Source: Theropithecus gelada
Taxonomy: Eukaryota; Chordata; Mammalia; Primates; Cercopithecidae
NCBI RefSeq assembly: GCF_003255815.1
Contig: NC_037670.1
Location: 24,750,167 to 24,814,166 of the forward strand
DNA length: 64,000 nt
Direction: 5' to 3'
Position numbers and translations under genes: made by a program. A model generated the notes under the pieces. The model saw nothing but the letters and a program-made list of their open reading frames with translations, was not told where the DNA came from and did no database searches. Below are positions 54,661 through 64,000 of the stretch, one piece after another; within the stretch, counting starts at the first letter, position 1; every line of letters begins with the position of its first letter.

Positions 54661-55695
54661 GGATTCACCAGGGTTCTCGAAGAAACAGAACCAACAGGAA
54701 GTGGATAGACATGAGATAGAGGAGATAGAGACAGAGAGATAGGGATAAAGAAAGAGAGGGAGAGATGGAGATAGGGATAGAGATGAAGACAAAGATAGAG
54801 ATACAGAGAGGAAGAGATAGGGATAGAGCTAGTTATAGACATAGAGATTGAAGAGATAGACATAGAGATAGAGGTAGGTAGAGACAGGGATAGAGACAGA
54901 GAGATAGGGATAGTGATAGAGATCGAGATAGAGAAAGATAGGGATAAAGACAGACAGATAGAGACAGGGATAGATATAGAGATAGAGATACAGATAAGGA
55001 TATAGAGAGATAGGGATAGAGATAGAGGGAGATAGGGATAGAGATAGAGACAGAGAGAGATAGAATAGAGAGAGATAGCAACGGAAATAGGATGAGAGAG
55101 ATAAAGATAGAGATAGAGGTAGATAGGGATAGAGATAGAGACAAGTAGATAGAGGAAGAGAGAGAGACAAAGATAGAGATGGAGATAGGGATAGAGGCAG
55201 ATATAGAGATAGAGAGATAGATAGACATAGGAATGGGGATAGAGACAGAAATAGAAATAGAGATAAACATAGAGACAGAGATAGGGATAGAGATAGAGAT
55301 AAAGGGATAGAGAGATAGTGATAGAGATAGAGGCAGAGAGATGTATTTACTTTAAGGAATTGGCTCACAAGACTGGAGGCTGGCAAGTTTGAAATCTGCA
55401 GGGTAGGCTGACAGGCTGGAGGTTCAGGGCAGAGTTGATGCTGCAGCTCAAGCTGAAGCTTGTCTGGAGGCAGAATTCCCTCTTATTTGGGGGAATATCA
55501 GCCTTTTCTCATAAAGCCTTCAACTGATTGCATGAGGTCCACCCACATTATGGAGGGTAATATGCTTTACTCAACATTCACCAAAATGTTAATTTCACCT
55601 AAAAAATTCTTTCACAGCAACATCTACACTGGCTTTTGGCCAAAAATCTGGCTACCGTGGCCTAGCCAAGTTGACATAAACAATTAGCCATCACA
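54661..55695 (-). mobile_element. MaLR/ERVL-type LTR expanded by a GATA/GAGA satellite
   Basis: On the plus strand the LTR ends are 'CCAGGGTTCTCGAAGAAACA' on the left and 'GCCAAGTTGACATAAACAAT' plus 'TAGCCATCACA' on the right. Between them lie 'GAATTGGCTCACAAGACTGG', 'TGGAGGCAGAATTCCCTCTT' and 'CCACCCACATTATGGAGGGT'. It is the antisense of the family that starts TGTGATGGTTAATTTT. A satellite of about 620 bp (54715-55340) occupies the place where the family normally has a short CT/TA run near its polyadenylation signal. Confidence 0.75.
54715..55340. repeat. (GATAGA/GAGATA)n satellite, about 620 bp
   Basis: Imperfect GATAGA, GAGATA and GGGATA units, strongly purine-rich on the plus strand. 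Long open frames on the minus strand (up to 185 codons, mostly Ser/Leu/Tyr) are translations of the repeat and not a protein. Confidence 0.97.
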
Positions 55696-58600
55696 CCCCC
55701 CCAAAGACTGGGACTCAATTGGTTGGGTACAGTATGGAACTCAGGATTCTTAAAGTCCCCCAAGGGATTCCAAGCTGCAGCCAAAGGTGAGGAGCAGTGC
55801 TCCAGGAGCAAAGACTCGAAGCAATAACAGCAGCTTTGGTTTGGAAATGTTCTAAGGATGGTTCTTGATTGAAAACCAACATGAGGACTAGAGGGAAATT
55901 GTCCCCTGGAACCAGGCTTCCCGGGCCTTAGCAATTTAAAAACAGGAGGCAATAGAAGCAGTTCACTATGTCACAGCACTGCACACATGCCCATAAGATT
56001 CAGTGGCAGCCTTGACACTATAGAGGGCCAACTCTCAGAGCAGCCTGAGGAGACTCCACACACCGGGCTAAAAGGGAAATGACACCCAAGGTGCAAAAGA
56101 AAGTGTGCCACCTCTGTGTATTTCTATACTTTGAAAGAAGATAGCAATGTCTCAAATATGTCTCAACAAATACCTCCTCTGAGGAAGGAGACAATATGTA
56201 CAGGTTACATAGGGCCATTATTGGTTTGGTGAAGGGACGGTTCTTGCAATGGAGTTAACTGCCCCAGTCGCAGTGCTCTGGCACCAGAGGTATCCTGCAG
56301 AGATAAAAACAAGGATGATTTCTTCTCTGTACACCAACCTACACTCAGATCCCATGGAGTTTCCATGGTGTAGTTGGCATCAGTAACACGGGCCAATATT
56401 TTACCAAGTGTGACGTCCCAAGAAGTATGTTTGGATTGGGTAGTTCCTCTAGACATTGAAGTTAGCTGGTGATGGAATGTCAGTGCTGTGAGAATCCTGG
56501 TGGTGCCGAGATCACTTTCTTCTCTTTCAAGTGGGAAATGAGAGATTGACCTAACCTAGTGCATCTTCTGAAGTCCTGAAGGCATTAAGCACGTCATGAT
56601 GAAGGGTAGCCCAGTTCACATCTGATTGTTGAAGAGATCCAGAGAACAGAGAAACAGATCCAGAGAACAGAGATCCAATAAACAGAGAAAGAAAGGAGGA
56701 AGGCCTTAATTTCATTGAACATTAATTTAAGACTGGGAATTATAGACTTCGGATTTGACTTCACAAGAGCAAGAGTATTTAATTTTAGACTTTACTTGAG
56801 GCACAGAATTATTTGAACTTTAACTTCCAAGCGTATCCAGTAGTTGCCTCTTTTAATTTCCTCCTGAGAATCTCTGCTGGTCCTTAGAGTGGTGCAAGCT
56901 ACTCCAGCTGTCATCTTCCAGGCATGAGGGAGGATTGGACTCGTGTGCCCTCTTGAACTCAGGTGGTGCAATATAACTTTCCTTGGCCCATGAAATGTGA
57001 GCAGTAGGGACATGGTCCCTTCCAGGAAAAGCGGCAGGCACCAGTGTGTGCCTAGCTAAGCTCAGTTTCCCTCTGGGACACAGCCAGCAGCATTCCGCAT
57101 GGCTGCTGTGCTCTCAGCTGGGCACCGGAGTGAAGACCAGGGAGGCACAGGGTAGAGCCCAGGCTGGCCAGTGAAGTCCATGGAAACAAACCTTCCTAGT
57201 GTTAAGCCATGAGATCTGGGAATTGTTTGCTGCTATTTAAGAGTCCTGAGGTCCAGAATACAGCCAGCCAACCTAGCCTAACCTATTAAAAGAGAATTTA
57301 ATAAAAGAAGGGGTTTATATTCAACTTTGAGTTGTTGACATTTTAGTCCCAGATCGTATTAATGTTGACATTTAATCACATTGCAGAATCTCAGATAAGC
57401 TACACTGGGCAATATTGTTGGAAAAGAATGCAAAGAAAGAAAGAAAAAATAAATTTCCAACTTTGACTTCAGTGTGGCTCAAACTTAGTTTGAATATTTT
57501 ACTATTCTGACCCAACTGACAGCTTCTGAGAACCAAATACATACTCCCTGGCAGTAGTCCCCAGAAGACACTCAAGACACAGTGGCTGATATTGGGGAGT
57601 GGGTGGCCGCAGGTAGGGCAGCTTTTGCCAAGTGAGCAGCCACAGGAGTAAGACGGTGCCTCCATGGCCAACCAGGGACTGAACACTTCAATCTAAAGGT
57701 TACGCATTCAGGGAGCAAAAAGGCTGGGCCCTCTTCTCCCCTGTGCCTCATATTTGCATGTGAAGGGAATGCCACTTGAGCAACTCTCTTGGTGTTGCAG
57801 TCTCACTAGCCCCTCACCATGGGGGATTGAGGTCTCAGTCTGTGGGAGACTATATTGGCTCATGGCCCATGATTGGTGAGGCTGATCTACTACTGTAAGT
57901 AACTGAGATTTGACTTCTTTTCTTCCCTTTCCTCTCAGAACCAGTGAGAGGCAGCAATTTTGGGCAAAATGTCTGATTTGGAAATACCAACTTTACCCTC
58001 GTGGGCTCCCAAGAAACCAGGTGGGAGAAGGGACAAGCAGATAAGGGCAAGCCCATCAACCTCAACTCGTCAACCACATCCAGCCACCTCCTTCTGGTCA
58101 GCAGCAAAGCTGACATTTTGGTCTCCATCTGTCTGATTCTTGTGTCTACTTTTCAGTTTACAACTCCAGTGGGAAACAAAGAGCTTTATTTACAGACCCT
58201 TAAAAATCCCATCAGAGTGTCGTTCCCAGATGAGAGGCCATGTGAGACCATATGGGAAAACAACAGCCATGATGACAGCGTGACAGTGGAAGGGTTCGTC
58301 TTGTGACCAGGCCTTGCGGTCATGCAAGTTTCTTGTGGATCCTGTTGGGACCAGCTGCTCACCAAGGCTGAGTAGGACCCCAAATGACAGGGACTTTCTG
58401 CCAGACTCACAGAGAAGTGCTGGGTTTTTGGGAAGGGTGTGTGTGTCTTTGGGGCATGGAAGTTGGTGTTATAGTGGAGACCCAGAGAATGAGAAAACCT
58501 CTCTACCTCAGCAGAAGAGTGGCAGCTGAGAGAGAGGCAGGAAATGCAGCCACCGTGGACCGGGGCAGGGAGATTTTGAGGAGAGTGAAATCCAGAAACG

Positions 58601-59455
58601 CTGTGTGGTATTAGTTTGTATCTAGAAGGTGACCGTCTTCTCAAGGAGATGCCTGTCATCAATTTTCTACACTATTAAAGGTATAAAGTTCTTGGTGTTA
58701 CTACTTAAAATTTTTAACTTAAAAAGATTATGACATCACAGAGTTTCTAGCATCTATTCTCAACTTCCCACTCCCGCTGCTGGCATCCAGAGCAGGCCTT
58801 TATTACCATTCCTCTGGTTCATTTAAACCAAGCATGGATGCAGAGAGAGAAGTGGGGGGAAAGATGAACCTTCGCCACCTACTTCTCCATCTGTGGCCAC
58901 TTTGTCTGGAAGGAGAATGAGGTTCTGTGTGGGCTAGGAGGGGGCAGAGGTGGCCCTTGGCTACAGTTCACCCTGCATCCCAGCCTCCTCTGTGGGTCTC
59001 CAGGCTGGGTGGCTCCAGCTCCATGACCTGGGGGAGGGAAAATGTGATGGAGAAGAATCCAGGAGGCTAGGAGCAACTCTTACTCCTTGGAGTGTGGGAG
59101 GCTGTCTCACAAGGTCAGGGATCAAAGAGAAATAGAATGAGCTGACTTGACCTCTGCAGGAGCTGGAGGTAACAAGCACTGGGGCATGACATTCCCTCTG
59201 GAAAGCAAGTCTTTTACAATTTAAGTTGATGGAACTCAACAGGAGGAAGAACTGCCTTCTGTAACTAGAGAGAGACTGGCAGGAGATGACCACTGTCTGA
59301 ATGCTTAACTCACCCTTACAAGCAGCAATTTCAAGGAAATGATTGGACCTTTCTGCAGCTGTTGGACTGGCTCTGATTTCCAGCAGATCCGAGGAAACAT
59401 TGTGAATGTGAGAGCAGCAGAATGTCAGTGAAAAGGCTAACACCCCACCATGTCA
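55696..59455. other. unassigned sequence, about 3.8 kb
   Basis: This is the longest stretch without a repeat I can name. A small tandem repeat lies at about 56634-56690 (CAGATCCAGAGAACAGAGA and relatives). The frames at 57372-57775, 58186-58662 (158 codons) and 58961-59443 (160 codons) overlap others on the opposite strand and show no domain. I cannot support an exon. A diverged gene fragment cannot be excluded by eye. Confidence 0.4.
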
Positions 59456-59582
59456 TGTGCAATAGCAGTGTGTGTGTGTTTGCATATTTGTGAATTGTTT
59501 GCATCTGTGCCTGTGTATTCATGTGTGTGAATGCATGTGTTTACGTGTGTGGGGGGTAGGGGTGGGTGTGGGTATGTGTGGT
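59456..59582. repeat. TG-rich low-complexity tract
   Basis: Repeated GTGTGT, TGTGTG and GGGTGTGGG strings, e.g. 'GCAGTGTGTGTGTGTTTGCA' at the left and 'GGGTGGGTGTGGGTATGTGT' at the right. It is imperfect, so a decayed microsatellite. Confidence 0.8.
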
Positions 59583-59851
59583 GAAAGAAGCCTATACAGA
59601 GGCAAGTAAAATACCATCCCCCTCCTTCCTCTGAAAATGTGTTTCTGTCTTGGGTCGGGATGGGATGAGGTCTGATTGTGCACTTGAGGGTCAGCGGTAT
59701 GACCTGCCAGTTTCTGCATGTCACGATGTGGAGAAGGAAGCACATCTGTAGACCTCATTGTCAGTGAGATCTCAAAGGGGCTCTGACTCGGGGTCCTCAA
59801 GGCTCTCTGCACTGGTCCTACAGGCTGTGTTCCTGCATGGAGAGGCATGGA

Positions 59852-60130
59852 TCTTTTTTTTTTTTGAGACAGAGTCTTGCTCTGTCACCAGGCTGGAGTG
59901 CAGTGGTGTGATCTTGGCTCACTGCAACCTCCGCCTCCCGGGTTCACGCCATTCTTCTGCCTCAGCCTCCTGAGTAGCTGGGACTACAGGCGCCCCCCCA
60001 CCACGCCCAGCTAATTTTTTGTATTTTTAGTAGAGATGGGTTTCACCGTGTTAGCCAGGATGGTCTCAAACTCCTGACCTCGTGATCCACCCGCCTTGGC
60101 CTCCCAAAGTGCTGGGATTACAGGCGTGAA
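59852..60130 (-). mobile_element. AluY/AluS, slightly 5' truncated
   Basis: Reverse Alu with a T12 tail and otherwise well-kept arms ('CCTCGTGATCCACCCGCC'). It stops after 'GGGATTACAGGCGTGA', so the last 16 or so bases (GCCACCGCGCCCGGCC in the usual element) are missing. The frame at 59758-59973 runs into it and is not a gene. Confidence 0.93.
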
Positions 60131-60515
60131 GTGATTCTTTATAAATTGATGAAGATGTCACAGCTGGGGTGAGAAAGGGATGGAGATGCAGACCTAAGTC
60201 TGGGAGGTACCTGGAAAGCAGGCCTCCCTGAGAGCCCGCTGTGAATGCTTTCTGAGTTCCTGTTTGCTCTTCAGGGTAAGGGGAGCTTCCTGTTTCATGA
60301 AAGTCTTAAATAGTGTCTTTTTCTGAGTGATAATATTTTCTAAGTCATAAATTATTAATCTTATCAACTAATTTACAGAGCAGACTCACCCATGAAAGAA
60401 GAAATGAGAGGGGCCTCTTACCCACCTCACCCAATTCCTCCTATTTTGTTTTTTCCTAAAGAGATGACTTAGAGGTCCCATTTCCAGGCCAATCAAGTTG
60501 AAGGGGAAATGTATC
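60131..60515. other. unassigned sequence
   Basis: No repeat or gene recognised. Confidence 0.35.
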
Positions 60516-61160
60516 TGTCAGTACGTTAGCAGTGAGAGAGACCCAGTAGGACATATGTGGAAACTTCTTTCAAGGAACCGGCTTACACGACTGTGAAGTC
60601 AGACTGGGCAGGTCTGAAATCTGTAGGGCAGGTGGGCAGGTCAGAAACTCTCCAGCAGGAAGTGACTCTGTGGTCCACAGGCAGACATTTGTTCCTCAGG
60701 GAAGCCTCGGTTTTGCTCTTAAGGCCTTTCCACTGGTTAGATAAGACCCTCCCACATTATCAAGGGTAATCTTCTCATGTAAAGTCAACTGATTTTATAT
60801 ATATACATAAAATGGTTGAGATTGACCATGGCGTCATATATATATTATATATGTGTGTATTCTATATACATATTATATATATGTGTATTATATATACATA
60901 TCATATGTGTGTATTATATATACATGCTATATGTGTGTATTATATATACATATATGTATATTTAATGTATATATAATATACATATATAAAACCACACATA
61001 TAATCTATATATAGTATATATAGTATATAGATTATATACATATCTATAAAATGTCATCTAGATGTCATCTATAAAATATCATAACACCTAAACTAGTGTT
61101 CGAGTGAGTAACTGGGTACTATAGCCTGGCCAAGTGGGTATAAAAAACTAACCATTAACA
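60516..61160 (-). mobile_element. MaLR/ERVL-type LTR expanded by an AT satellite
   Basis: Same LTR family as 54661-55695, antisense: 'GGAACCGGCTTACACGACTG', 'CTGAAATCTGTAGGGCAGGT', 'CTTAAGGCCTTTCCACTGGT' and 'CCCACATTATCAAGGGTAAT', then after a satellite 'CTATAGCCTGGCCAAGTGGG' and 'ACTAACCATTAACA'. In this copy the expansion sits at 60796-61040, in the segment that normally reads ACTGATTTAAATGTTAATC. Confidence 0.7.
60796..61040. repeat. AT-rich satellite with about 27-bp units
   Basis: TA/TG-rich DNA with at least four related units of the type TATGTGTGTATTATATATAC followed by ATAT (60845-60960). Self-complementary TATATA stretches dominate the rest. A near-duplicate 'GTCATCTA' pair follows at about 61052-61070. 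Confidence 0.9.
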
Positions 61161-61800
61161 GTAGGACTCTTGAAGGAGGCTAGTAGAGAGCAGCTGGTTG
61201 ACCTTAGGGTCTTTGGCATTAGGATATAAAGAGTCACCATCCAATTGCCTGCTATGCAAAAGAAAGGAGGAGGGTGAAGAAAAGATCAGAAAGGTTAAGG
61301 CCATAATCGGCAAAGAGAGAGAAAGCAAATTTTCAATGAGGGTGCTATGCATTCACCCCATCCACATGCAGGATGGATGGATTAACATAATATGTATGTC
61401 AGCCTGAAAGGTGCCTGGCCTGAATGCCAACTTCAGCCAGAACAAAGAGCCCAGACTAAGACTGAGGGACATGGAAGGACCTTCCTAATCTCAGGGAGAC
61501 CACACGAGGACTGACACCATGTTCAGTCTCAACTGGGGAAAAGCAGGATGGAAAGTCACCCTTTACCAATGGCCAGAAGTATAACTGGACCCCAAAAGTC
61601 AGGGGGCATTTCAAGCAAAGTGATTTAAAGCATTTCAAGCAGGCAATTGACAGAGGCACACAGAGCAGGCTTAAATTTGTTTTTTACCTGATCAAAATCC
61701 AATTTACTGTCACCAAAGGCAGGCTATAAAACAGGCAATGTCACCAATAGCTACTGAAAGTTGGCAATATTCAAAGTCTTGGCATTAGATTTACTTTTTC
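61161..61800. other. unassigned sequence
   Basis: No repeat or gene recognised. The frames at 61155-61659 have no supporting features. Confidence 0.35.
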
Positions 61801-63590
61801 AAATAGCAGAAGTAATGCATAATTGTTGGAGCAACTACAGCAATGCAAATTTTTTTTTTTTTAAGCAAATCTTCTTCCCCAGACTGCTCTCCAACTTCAC
61901 CATCCTGGGGGCCTAATGTTAATAGCTCATTCTTCGGCCACAATTTTTCCTTTTCCTATAAATAATTTCTAAATATTTATACACATTTTCATGTATATAG
62001 ACATACACTGTATGAAGACATACACATTGTTTGTCTTTCTCAGCCTGGTTTTCAATTAATATATCAAAAACCTCTTTATTGGTAAGTGAATATAGATCTA
62101 TATTTTATCTCCTTATTTCCTTATGCATCTGCATACACATACGTAATTCTGTGTGAAGGTAGTCATACCTTATGTGCTTAGTATTTGCGGTGTACATTTT
62201 GCATTTTTGCTTGCCTCTCCCACCCCATCATATCTCCCTATGTGTTTTTCTCCATGTTCATTTAATCATACCCAAACACATACACAATAGTTTCATGGTC
62301 TTTGTTTTGCCTTAAATGCAATCATATCGTACACACAGCCACAAACCTTGCTTTTCTCATTCAGCAACAACACATGGAGTTGGTTTCCTGCAAGTCAACT
62401 GCTATTGCCCTTTCTGATTTTTTGATAGTTAATAACTGCATAAGATTTCACATTGTGCTTATACCCGTAGCTTATTCTGCCATTTCTTGCTTAATGGATA
62501 TTCACTTGATCTCCATGTCTTGAAACAAAGTTACATTAACTATACCTCTGTCCCTACAGAGTGAGCTTTTGTCTCTGGGATAGTTTCCCAATATTGGGCT
62601 TGGTGATTAAAGAGCACATGGTTTTTAATTTTAATAGATCTCACCAGATCATGATCCAAAGAGAATGGACCAACTCATATTTCCATTGGCTATGTCAAGT
62701 GTACCCACTTCATGTTGTCGACCATATAGGGGCACTTTCTCTCTATTGTCGGTCCATCTAAAGTTGTGTCTTATTACTTTAACTGCTAGTGACTTTGAGT
62801 ATTTTTTATTTTTCCCCTCATATTTGATGCTTCTTTGAATTGGATTTTCTGTAAACTTCTTATTCATATTATTTGCCCAATTTTCTATTTCATTATTTTC
62901 TTATTAATCTAAGGCTTTTTTGAATATATATTTTTCCAAATCCATAGCTCCTTATAATCTGATTATAATAGATATCGTTATAAAGTTTTAAATTTTTTAC
63001 GATGTCAAATATATGTTAAATATACATATATGGTTTTTTGTTTTGTTTTGTTTTTTGAGACAGAGTCTCACTCTGTAGCCTAGGCTGGAGTGCAGCGACG
63101 TGATCTCGGCTCACTGCAACCTCCACCTCCCGGGTTCCTGGTTCAAGTAATTCTCCTGCTTCAGCCTCCCGAGTAGGTGGGATTATAGGCCCATGCCCAG
63201 CTAATTTTTGTATTTTTAGTAGAGACAGGGTTTCACCATGTTTGCCAGGCTACTCCTGAACTTCTGACCACGTGATCCGCCCACCTTGGGCTCCCAAAGT
63301 GCTGGGATTACAGGTGTGAGCCGCCACACCTGGCCACATATGTTTTCATACATGTGTGTATATACACATAATAAATACATATACCTGTATTTATCTACAT
63401 ATATACAGTCTGGATATTTTAACTCACTTAAAATCTCCTCAATTCCCAGATTGTATTTTTAGTCTCCTAGATTTTCTTCTAATGTTTTTATTTCTACAAT
63501 ACTTAACATTTTAATTTTTAAAGCATCAGTTCAATTGTCATTGCCAAGTTTAAAACAACTTAAAGTATAATAATAATAAATAAATTAAAA
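61801..63590 (-). mobile_element. L1ME/HAL1-type LINE remnant, split by an Alu
   Basis: Weak but ordered antisense similarity to old L1 3' sequence: 'GCACATGGTTTTTAATTTTA', 'TTTGATGCTTCTTTGAATTG', 'ATTATTTGCCCAATTTTCTA' and 'TCTCCTAGATTTTCTTCTAA'. The Alu at 63032-63335 interrupts it. Highly diverged; the precise subfamily is not resolved. Frames at 62302-62867 are incidental. Confidence 0.6.
63024..63345 (-). mobile_element. AluS-like element
   Basis: Reverse Alu with a (GTTTT)n tail at 63035-63053, GGCC at 63335, and a small internal deletion in the right-arm start ('GGCCCATGCCCAGC'). ACATATATGG before and ACATATGTTT after suggest a target duplication. Confidence 0.93.
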
Positions 63591-63604
63591 AAAAAAAAAA
63601 AGTT

Positions 63605-64000
63605 ACTCCAAAATGCAGAGGATTAAAATGGCGGCCATTTTATTTTTCCTGTGATGTTGTAGTTCAGGAACTCAGGAAAGACTCAGCTAGGCAGTTCTGG
63701 CTTGGAGTCCTTTGTATGGAAACAGTCAGTTGCCAGTGGGGCCTGAAGGTTCAACTGAGCTGGATACCGAAGGTAGCTCTTCCGTGTGGCTGCAGCCAGC
63801 TCAGCTGGGCTGTTAGCCAGAACACCCACATGTAACTTCTTTAGCAAGTCAGTCTCAGCATGGCCTTTTCTTACCTGCCTCTAACGTTATGCAGCATTAG
63901 TTCAGAAGTTTAGGTTTCCAGAAGTACCCTGTGGCATTCTTACAATTTCCCTGGAACACACCATTATTTATGCCATGGAGAGAAGGGCAGAGAAGTGTGG
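63605..64000 (-). mobile_element. possible LTR at window end, cut off
   Basis: Phrases such as 'TAGTTCAGGAACTCAGGAAA', 'GACTCAGCTAGGCAGTTCTG' and 'GGTTCAACTGAGCTGG' resemble antisense sequence of an old ERVL-type LTR (GGGTCAGGAATTCAGGCAGGGCTCGGCTGGG). The element reaches or passes the window edge. The name is not assigned. Confidence 0.4.

Noticed and set aside
54829..55386. 185- and 145-codon Ser/Leu/Tyr-rich frames
   Set aside because: They are translations of a GATA/GAGA satellite inside an LTR.
1..64000. CRISPR array, operon or bacterial mobile element
   Set aside because: Alu, L1, MaLR and MIR content shows primate nuclear DNA. No spaced direct repeats with unique spacers and no dense coding.

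Overview
This window is nuclear DNA from a primate, most likely an Old World monkey (macaque or baboon-like). About twenty Alu elements are present with the L1, L2, MIR, MaLR LTR and hAT/Tigger repeats typical of catarrhines. The two youngest-looking Alus (6851-7146 and 11122-11410) combine 'GGCTCAAGCCTGTAATCCC', 'GATCCGGCCACTGCACTCC' and 'CTAGCCGGGCG', an arrangement I associate with cercopithecid AluYR-type elements rather than human AluY. The assignment rests on recall of consensus sequences, not on a search.

I find no supported protein-coding gene, exon, tRNA, rRNA, CpG island, CRISPR array or prokaryotic feature. The open frames are accidental. The two longest (187 and 185 codons) are translations of a CCA/CAT microsatellite (52.6-53.4 kb) and a GATA/GAGA microsatellite (54.7-55.3 kb). 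Most frames over 80 codons fall in Alu, L1, LTR or L2 remnants. The window is best read as intergenic or deep intronic sequence.

Layout. 0-6 kb: old minus-strand L1M remnants, carrying a three-level nest (L1M > MER1 > MST LTR) and a tiny retrocopied transcript end with a 20-bp target duplication. 6.8-14 kb: young Alus and a plus-strand L1M 5'/ORF1 remnant. 13-20 kb: MIR, L2 and MaLR LTR fragments with sizeable unassigned sequence. 20.4-23.4 kb: a rearranged plus-strand old L1-like element. 23.4-28 kb: mostly unassigned. 28-31 kb: L1M, L2 and MIR fragments, then a Tigger-like transposon split by a 5'-inverted L1. 31-36 kb: LTRs, Alus and unassigned sequence. 36.5-38.4 kb: a minus-strand L1 holding an Alu and a second L1 tail. 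38.5-40.4 kb: an L2 split by an AluJ and an MLT1 LTR. 41-50 kb: MER5A copies, MLT1 and MST LTRs, and a three-arm Alu. 52-61 kb: three large tandem repeats, two of them inside copies of one LTR family. 61.8-63.6 kb: an L1ME-type remnant; the end of the window is a possible LTR.

No genes act together here. The informative content is the insertion order of mobile elements, target-site duplications that fix their boundaries, satellites that may be polymorphic, and a few non-repeat blocks with clustered motifs that could be regulatory. I did not find a previously undescribed biological system.
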